In this document: positions 59,772-64,000 of the stretch, in pieces
Numbering within the stretch: the first letter of the stretch is position 1
How the letters are laid out: every line of letters begins with the position of its first letter
Notes under the pieces: generated by a model
Database searches by the model: none
Seen by the model: the letters and a program-made list of their open reading frames with translations, nothing else
Told to the model about the DNA's origin: nothing
Position numbers and translations under genes: made by a program
Assembly (NCBI RefSeq): GCF_004217145.1
Contig: NZ_SHKR01000012.1
Coordinates: 496,001 to 560,000 of the forward strand
Direction: 5' to 3'
Length of the DNA stretch: 64,000 nt
Source of the DNA: Kribbella rubisoli
Lineage (GTDB): Bacteria; Actinomycetota; Actinomycetes; Propionibacteriales; Kribbellaceae

Positions 59772-60775
59772 GCGATCTGCGGGTCGGGGTCGTCGGCGTG
59801 GGGGTGATGGGCGCCGATCATGCCGAGCGAGTCGTGCGGAAGACGGCAGGAGCGCGCCTGGTCGCGGTGTCGGATCCGGACTGGGCGCGGGCCGAGGGCC
59901 TCGGGGCCAGACTTGATGCCCGCGTCGTGGCCGACCCGCTCGAGCTGATCGCGAGCAACGAGGTCGACGCGGTGATCCTTGCCTCACCGGGGTTTGTGCA
60001 CGCCGAGCAGCTGTTCGCCTGTCTCGAGCACGGCAAACCGGTGCTCTGCGAGAAGCCGTTGACCATGGATGCCGCCTCGGCGCTGCAGGTCGTCGAGCGG
60101 GAGCACAAGCTCGGACGGCAGCTGATCCAGGTCGGGTTCATGCGGCGCTTCGACCCGGAGTACGCCGCCATGAAGCAACTGCTCGACTCGGGGGAGCTCG
60201 GGCGGACGTTGCTGCTGCACAACGTGCACCGGAACAAGTCGGTCCCGACGACGTTCCGCAGCGAGATGATCGTGCGGGACTCGATGGTGCACGAGGTCGA
60301 CGTCGCGCGCTGGTTGTTCGGTTCGGAGATCACCCGGATCACCGTGCGTACGCCGCAGCCGACGAGCCTCGTGGCCGACGGCGTGCTCGATCCGCAGCTC
60401 GCCCTGTTCGAGCTGGCGAACGGCGCGATGGCCGACGTGGAGGTGTTCGTGAACTTCCAGGTCGGGTACGAGGTTCGGTGTGAGGCCGTTGCCGAGCGTG
60501 GGAGCGCGACGATCGGGCTCGGGGCCGGCGTGTTCACCCGGGCCGGCGGGCAGTGGGGCGGCGCTATGCCGGCCGATTTCCGGGTGCGGTTCGAGCAGGC
60601 GTACGACATCGAGGTGCAACGCTGGGTCGATGCCACCGTGCGCGGTGAGATCGACGGACCGAGCGCCTGGGACGGGTACGCCGCGGCCGCGGTCTGCGAG
60701 GCAGGCCTCGAATCGCTCAGCTCTGGTAGACCGGTCGAAGTCACCTTGGCCGACCGCAGCAAGGTCCTCGGATGA
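59768..60775 (+). CDS. Gfo/Idh/MocA dehydrogenase, second inositol dehydrogenase candidate
   Basis: A 335-residue Rossmann dehydrogenase with VGVVGVGVMGADHAERV for NAD(P), the catalytic Lys in CEKPLTMDAASA, and VGFMRRFDPEYAAMKQ and DSMVHEVDVARWLFG on the substrate side. It may oxidise myo-inositol or another isomer such as scyllo- or chiro-inositol, giving the operon a wider range together with the gene at 47913. ATG overlaps the ATPase gene by 4 bp, and iolA follows after 34 bp. Confidence 0.85.
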
Positions 60776-60809
60776 AACACCTTCAGGAATTCGGCAGTGA
60801 GGAAGCATC

Positions 60810-62312
60810 GTGAGTACTGAGATCAAGCGCATCACCCACCTCGTCGGCGGCGGCTCGTGGACCGGCGTGGCCGAGCGGACCAGCAAGGTCTACAACCCGG
60901 CGACGGGCCAGGTCACCGGCGAGCTGGACCTGGCGTCTGCGGCGACCGTCGACGAGGTCGTCAAGGTCGCTCACGAGACCTCCAAGGCGTGGGCGCAGAC
61001 GTCGCTCACCAAGCGCGCCCAGGTCCTGTTCGCCTACCGCGAGCTGGTGAACCGGGACAAGGAGCGGATCGCCGCGATCATCACCGCCGAGCACGGCAAG
61101 GTGCTGTCCGACGCGCTCGGTGAGGTGACCCGCGGTCTCGAGGTGATCGAGTTCGCCTGCGGTATCCCGCACCTGCTCAAGGGCGGGTTCAGCGAGGGCG
61201 TGTCGACGAAGGTCGACGTGTACTCGATCCGCCAGCCGCTCGGTGTCTGCGCGGTGATCTCGCCGTTCAACTTCCCGGCCATGGTGCCGATGTGGTTCGT
61301 CCCGATCGCCGTTGCCTGTGGCAACAGTGTGGTGATCAAGCCGTCCGAGAAGGACCCGTCCGCGGCGAACGCGATGGCCGAGCTGTGGAAGGAGGCCGGC
61401 CTGCCGGACGGTGTGGTGAACGTCGTACACGGCGACAAGGAGGCCGTCGACCGCCTCCTCGAGCACCCGGACATCAAGTCGGTCTCGTTCGTCGGCTCGA
61501 CCCCGATCGCCAAGTACGTCTACGAGAACGGCACCAAGAACGGCAAGCGGGTGCAGGCACTCGGCGGCGCGAAGAACCACATGATCGTGCTGCCGGACGC
61601 CGACCTCGACCTCGCCGCCGACGCCGCGGTCAACGCAGGCTTCGGTTCGGCCGGCGAGCGTTGCATGGCGATCTCCGCGCTGGTCGCGGTCGAGCCGATC
61701 GCGGACGAGCTGATCGGCAAGATCAAGGAGCGGATGGGCAAGCTGAAGACCGGCGACGGGACGCGCGGCTGCGACATGGGCCCGCTGGTCACAGGTCCGC
61801 ACCGCGACAAGGTCTCGGGGTACGTCGCTGCCGGCGTCGAGGAGGGCGCCGAGCTGGTCGTCGACGGACGCGAAGGCGACTTCGATGGTGCGGCCGACGG
61901 GTTCTGGCTCGGCCCGACGCTGTTCGACAAGGTCACCCCGGAGATGTCGGTCTACACCGACGAGATCTTCGGCCCGGTGCTGTCCGTCCTGCGTACGGCG
62001 TCGTACGACGACGCGCTCGACCTGGTGAACTCGAACCCATACGGCAACGGCACGGCGATCTTCACCAACGACGGCGGCGCGGCGCGACGGTTCCAGAACG
62101 AGGTCGAGGTCGGGATGGTCGGCATCAACGTGCCGATCCCGGTCCCGATGGCGTACTACTCGTTCGGCGGCTGGAAGAACTCGCTCTTCGGCGACACGCA
62201 CGCGCACGGCACCGAGGGCGTGCACTTCTTCACTCGCGGCAAGGTCGTCACCTCGCGCTGGCTCGACCCGTCCCACGGAGGCATCAATCTGGGCTTCCCC
62301 ACCCACGACTGA
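60810..62312 (+). CDS. iolA: CoA-acylating methylmalonate-semialdehyde dehydrogenase
   Basis: A 500-residue aldehyde dehydrogenase of the MmsA/IolA branch. It turns malonate semialdehyde into acetyl-CoA and CO2 with NAD and CoA, ending the inositol pathway. Landmarks: VISPFNFPAMVPMWFVPIAVACGN, the catalytic Cys285 in GSAGERCMAIS, and YSFGGWKNSLFGDTHAHGTEGV near the C-terminus, typical for MmsA. GTG start after GAGGAAGC. Last gene of the operon. Confidence 0.95.
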   Translation: MSTEIKRITHLVGGGSWTGVAERTSKVYNPATGQVTGELDLASAATVDEVVKVAHETSKAWAQTSLTKRAQVLFAYRELVNRDKERIAAIITAEHGKVLSDALGEVTRGLEVIEFACGIPHLLKGGFSEGVSTKVDVYSIRQPLGVCAVISPFNFPAMVPMWFVPIAVACGNSVVIKPSEKDPSAANAMAELWKEAGLPDGVVNVVHGDKEAVDRLLEHPDIKSVSFVGSTPIAKYVYENGTKNGKRVQALGGAKNHMIVLPDADLDLAADAAVNAGFGSAGERCMAISALVAVEPIADELIGKIKERMGKLKTGDGTRGCDMGPLVTGPHRDKVSGYVAAGVEEGAELVVDGREGDFDGAADGFWLGPTLFDKVTPEMSVYTDEIFGPVLSVLRTASYDDALDLVNSNPYGNGTAIFTNDGGAARRFQNEVEVGMVGINVPIPVPMAYYSFGGWKNSLFGDTHAHGTEGVHFFTRGKVVTSRWLDPSHGGINLGFPTHD

Positions 62313-62429
62313 AAGGCGGGTTTTGGGTGTAGCGTCGAAGACGACCCCCGGGGCATGAGGAGTACCGCGGCGCAGGCAGGGCCATCGGCCCGTCCGATCT
62401 TCCGCGAACATCAAGCCCCGGAGTGCGTC

Positions 62430-62543
62430 ATGTCGAAGAACAAGGGCGGACGCGAAGTCCGCAAGCCGAAGCAACCCAAACAGCCGAAACCCAACCCGAG
62501 CGACAACGCGATCATCCCGCCCACCAAACAGGCGCGGAAATAG
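62430..62543 (+). CDS. 37-residue basic protein
   Basis: A short, Lys/Pro/Gln-rich protein beginning MSKNKGGREVRKPKQPKQ and ending PPTKQARK, with no hydrophobic part. Similar tiny KKGGKE-type proteins occur in many bacteria without known function. GGAG at 62420 sits 6 bp before the ATG. Possibly nucleic-acid binding, from its charge only. The 117-bp gap before it carries no recognisable promoter. Confidence 0.6.
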   Translation: MSKNKGGREVRKPKQPKQPKPNPSDNAIIPPTKQARK

Positions 62544-62560
62544 CGGCCGTTGACCGGCGA

Positions 62561-62635
62561 GGTGAGGTTGGGTAGCTTCTTGAGGGCGTCGTGAGGACGC
62601 GCCGAGACTCGCCGGAAGGCTGGAAGCCACCTCAC
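62561..62635 (+). promoter_or_regulatory. Structured 5' leader candidate
   Basis: GTGAGGT (62562-62568) pairs perfectly with ACCTCAC (62629-62635) and encloses two inner hairpins: GGCGTC with GACGCGCC (62585-62603, one bulge) and GGCT with AGCC (62618-62628). This is a three-way-junction-like fold about 70 bp before the APH-like gene. It matches no riboswitch I know. The remaining bases to 62703 hold only the ribosome site. Confidence 0.4.
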
Positions 62636-62703
62636 GTTCCTTCCGTGTGAGCTGCTGACGCTCTCTTGTGGCCCGTGCGAGTCCGGGCGCGAGAGGATGC
62701 GTT

Positions 62704-63852
62704 GTGAAGCTGTTGCCTGATCGGCCGAGTATCGAGTTCCTGCGCAAGGAAGCGAAGGATCTGCTGGCGGTACTGCGCGATTCCAGCCCGGAGACGTCGC
62801 TCGCCGAGGCGCAGCGGGCGTTGGCCGCGGAGTACGGCGTACGAGACTGGCCGGCGTTGAAGGCCGAGGTCGAACGCCGGGTGGCCGCCACGCCCGCTGC
62901 ACCGAACGGGCTGGCCGAAGCGCTCGCCGGAGCATTCGGTCTGGGCACGGTGACCGCCGCGCCCAGACCTGTTTCGTTCACCGCGATGGGGCGGTGCTGG
63001 GAGCTGACGACCGACCGCGGGCGGTGGTTGGCGGTAACGGTCTTCGACTGGATCACCAACGAGCAGGCGGAGCTCGGCGCGCGACTGCGGGATGCCGCCG
63101 CCGCGGTCGGGGTGGCCGCGCCGGTCGCCGTACGGAGTCCGCGTGGTCTGCTCGTCGAGGGCGTGCAGGACGAGAACTGGCGAATTCACGAGTGGCTCGA
63201 GGTCGGGCCGTCGCCCGCGTTGCCGGTGTCTGCGGACGTGGCCAGACGGGCGGGTGCGGCGTACGGGAAGCTGCATGCGTTGGCGATCCCGACCGAGACG
63301 CCGATGAATCCGTACATCGTCTGGCGGCGACCCGAGTCCGAATGGGACAAGTTGCTGGAGCGGGCCCGAACAGCCGGCAAGCCGTGGGCTGATCGGCTGG
63401 AGGCGGTGCTGCCGTTATGGCTCGATCTGCAGACGATCGAGGCAGAGGTCGATCCCGCGGAGCTCATTCTCTGCAACAGCAATCTGATCCCGACGCATGT
63501 CCGGCTGGGGCGAGACGGCGAGCTGATCGTGATGGAGTGGGACTTCACCGGCTCTATGACGCCTGCGCTGGAGCTGGGATCGGCGCTGACGCAGTGGGTG
63601 ATGCGGCCGACCGTCAACCACAAGGCGCTCGCGGCGTTCCGGGAGGGGTACGGCGAGTGGCCGGCGATCGAGCTGTCTTCGTTCAGTGCAGCGATCAGCA
63701 GCTGGCTGAACTGGGCGTACAACGCGATCTGCGAGGCGATCGATCCGCAGGACTCCGACCACGCGGAGTTCGCCGAGCGCGAGGCCGTCGGGGTGCTCGA
63801 CCGGCCGATGACTCGTGTGGGCCTCGAGCAACTACTTGAGGTTCGAGAGTAG
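62704..63852 (+). CDS. APH-like protein with a degenerate kinase site and an N-terminal helical domain
   Basis: A 382-residue protein. Residues 1-60 (PDRPSIEFLRKEAKDLLAVLR ... YGVRDWPALKAEVER) are a helical domain seen at the N-terminus of several unrelated actinobacterial proteins, often before ankyrin repeats. The rest resembles the aminoglycoside phosphotransferase fold: AAYGKLHALAIPTETP and the metal-binding Asp280 in VMEWDFTGSMTPALELG. The catalytic HGDxxxxN is replaced by NSN (258-260) and His265, so phosphotransfer is doubtful. GTG start after GAGAGGA. It overlaps the convergent LysR gene by 21 bp. Confidence 0.65.
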   Translation: MKLLPDRPSIEFLRKEAKDLLAVLRDSSPETSLAEAQRALAAEYGVRDWPALKAEVERRVAATPAAPNGLAEALAGAFGLGTVTAAPRPVSFTAMGRCWELTTDRGRWLAVTVFDWITNEQAELGARLRDAAAAVGVAAPVAVRSPRGLLVEGVQDENWRIHEWLEVGPSPALPVSADVARRAGAAYGKLHALAIPTETPMNPYIVWRRPESEWDKLLERARTAGKPWADRLEAVLPLWLDLQTIEAEVDPAELILCNSNLIPTHVRLGRDGELIVMEWDFTGSMTPALELGSALTQWVMRPTVNHKALAAFREGYGEWPAIELSSFSAAISSWLNWAYNAICEAIDPQDSDHAEFAEREAVGVLDRPMTRVGLEQLLEVRE

Positions 63853-64000
63853 AAGGGCGGCTGGTTCGGACAGGTCGCCGTGAAGGAGTTCGGTTCTGTG
63901 GACCAGACGCGGACTCATCACAGGGACGGTGCTCGGAGCCGGAACTGATCGGGGCAGCACGGCCAGGCCGTGGCCGCTGGTGATCAAGGTGAGGAGGGTG
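63832..64000 (-). CDS. LysR-family regulator, C-terminal fragment at right edge
   Basis: Only the last 55 residues are in the window, read on the minus strand to a TAG at 63834-63832. LLTLITSGHGLAVLPRSV followed by PRLVHRTELLHG resembles the end of a LysR substrate-binding domain (the S/A-GxGxAxLP motif). The DNA-binding part lies beyond base 64000. The 3' end overlaps the APH-like gene by 21 bp. Confidence 0.6.
   Translation of the reverse strand, partial: TLLTLITSGHGLAVLPRSVPAPSTVPVMSPRLVHRTELLHGDLSEPAALLLSNLK

Noticed and set aside
62313..62429. Rho-independent terminator after iolA
   Set aside because: Only weak hairpins (CGTC-GAA-GACG and GGGCC-ATC-GGCCC) without a U-tract; not enough to call.
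60783..63059. A 758-codon open frame on the minus strand opposite iolA and the following genes
   Set aside because: It crosses several genuine genes in antisense and its composition reflects third-position GC bias on the coding strand.

Overview
This window is a GC-rich stretch of an actinobacterial chromosome. It is packed with genes, often with ATGA or TGATG stop/start overlaps. A soil Propionibacteriales such as Kribbella fits the gene content (many sugar operons, Tat lipoproteins, an L_180-type glutamate dehydrogenase, an AftD/DUF2613/DUF3068 envelope locus), but that assignment is inference. I see no rRNA, tRNA, transposase, phage gene or CRISPR array. No gap without a gene exceeds about 180 bases.

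Layout. 1-1254: left-edge fragment of nadC, divergent from an NrtR-type NAD regulator. 1312-3157: aldo/keto reductase plus NfsA-like nitroreductase. 3175-8095 (minus): ROK regulator, a large secreted beta-propeller/ricin-like/discoidin protein and a GH15-like protein. 8079-10759: AraC regulator divergent from an alpha/beta hydrolase and an UlaG-like metallo-hydrolase. 10896-13370: a Tat-exported beta-helix protein. 13383-23644: a sugar-use locus, with a minus arm (RpiR-hydrolase fusion, unrecognised 643-aa protein, aldose-dehydrogenase-like reductase) and a plus arm (two LplB/LplC-type permeases, lipoprotein, GH63-like glycosidase, fuconolactonase-like hydrolase). 23731-24395: a frameshifted membrane protein.

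24473-36297 is an envelope-glycan locus resembling mycobacterial genes: two polytopic membrane proteins, DUF2613, a GT4 glycosyltransferase, a methyltransferase, an AftD homologue, an acyltransferase and DUF3068. 36329-38826 holds an S41 peptidase and an NmrA-like protein divergent from a MarR regulator, with two matching palindromes between them. 38918-42066 is a five-gene redox operon: Ser-rich exported protein, ApbE, a heme-binding membrane protein, a NuoF-like protein and a CxxHxxC ferredoxin. 42183-47045 encodes NAD-glutamate dehydrogenase.

47047-62312 is a GntR gene divergent from a complete myo-inositol operon: two Gfo/Idh/MocA dehydrogenases, two IolE/IolI-type proteins, IolC, a Cgl0159-type aldolase candidate, IolB, IolD, an ABC importer and IolA. 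Together these take up inositol and convert it to dihydroxyacetone phosphate and acetyl-CoA. The window ends with a 37-aa basic protein, a degenerate APH-like protein behind a structured leader, and the C-terminus of a LysR regulator.

The best candidates for something undescribed are: (1) the inositol-operon aldolase-like protein, which carries a repetitive disordered N-terminal extension of about 455 residues with eleven (N/D)(D/N)PT(V/I/H) motifs; (2) the RpiR-SIS-alpha/beta-hydrolase fusion; (3) the ApbE/heme/NuoF-like/ferredoxin operon.
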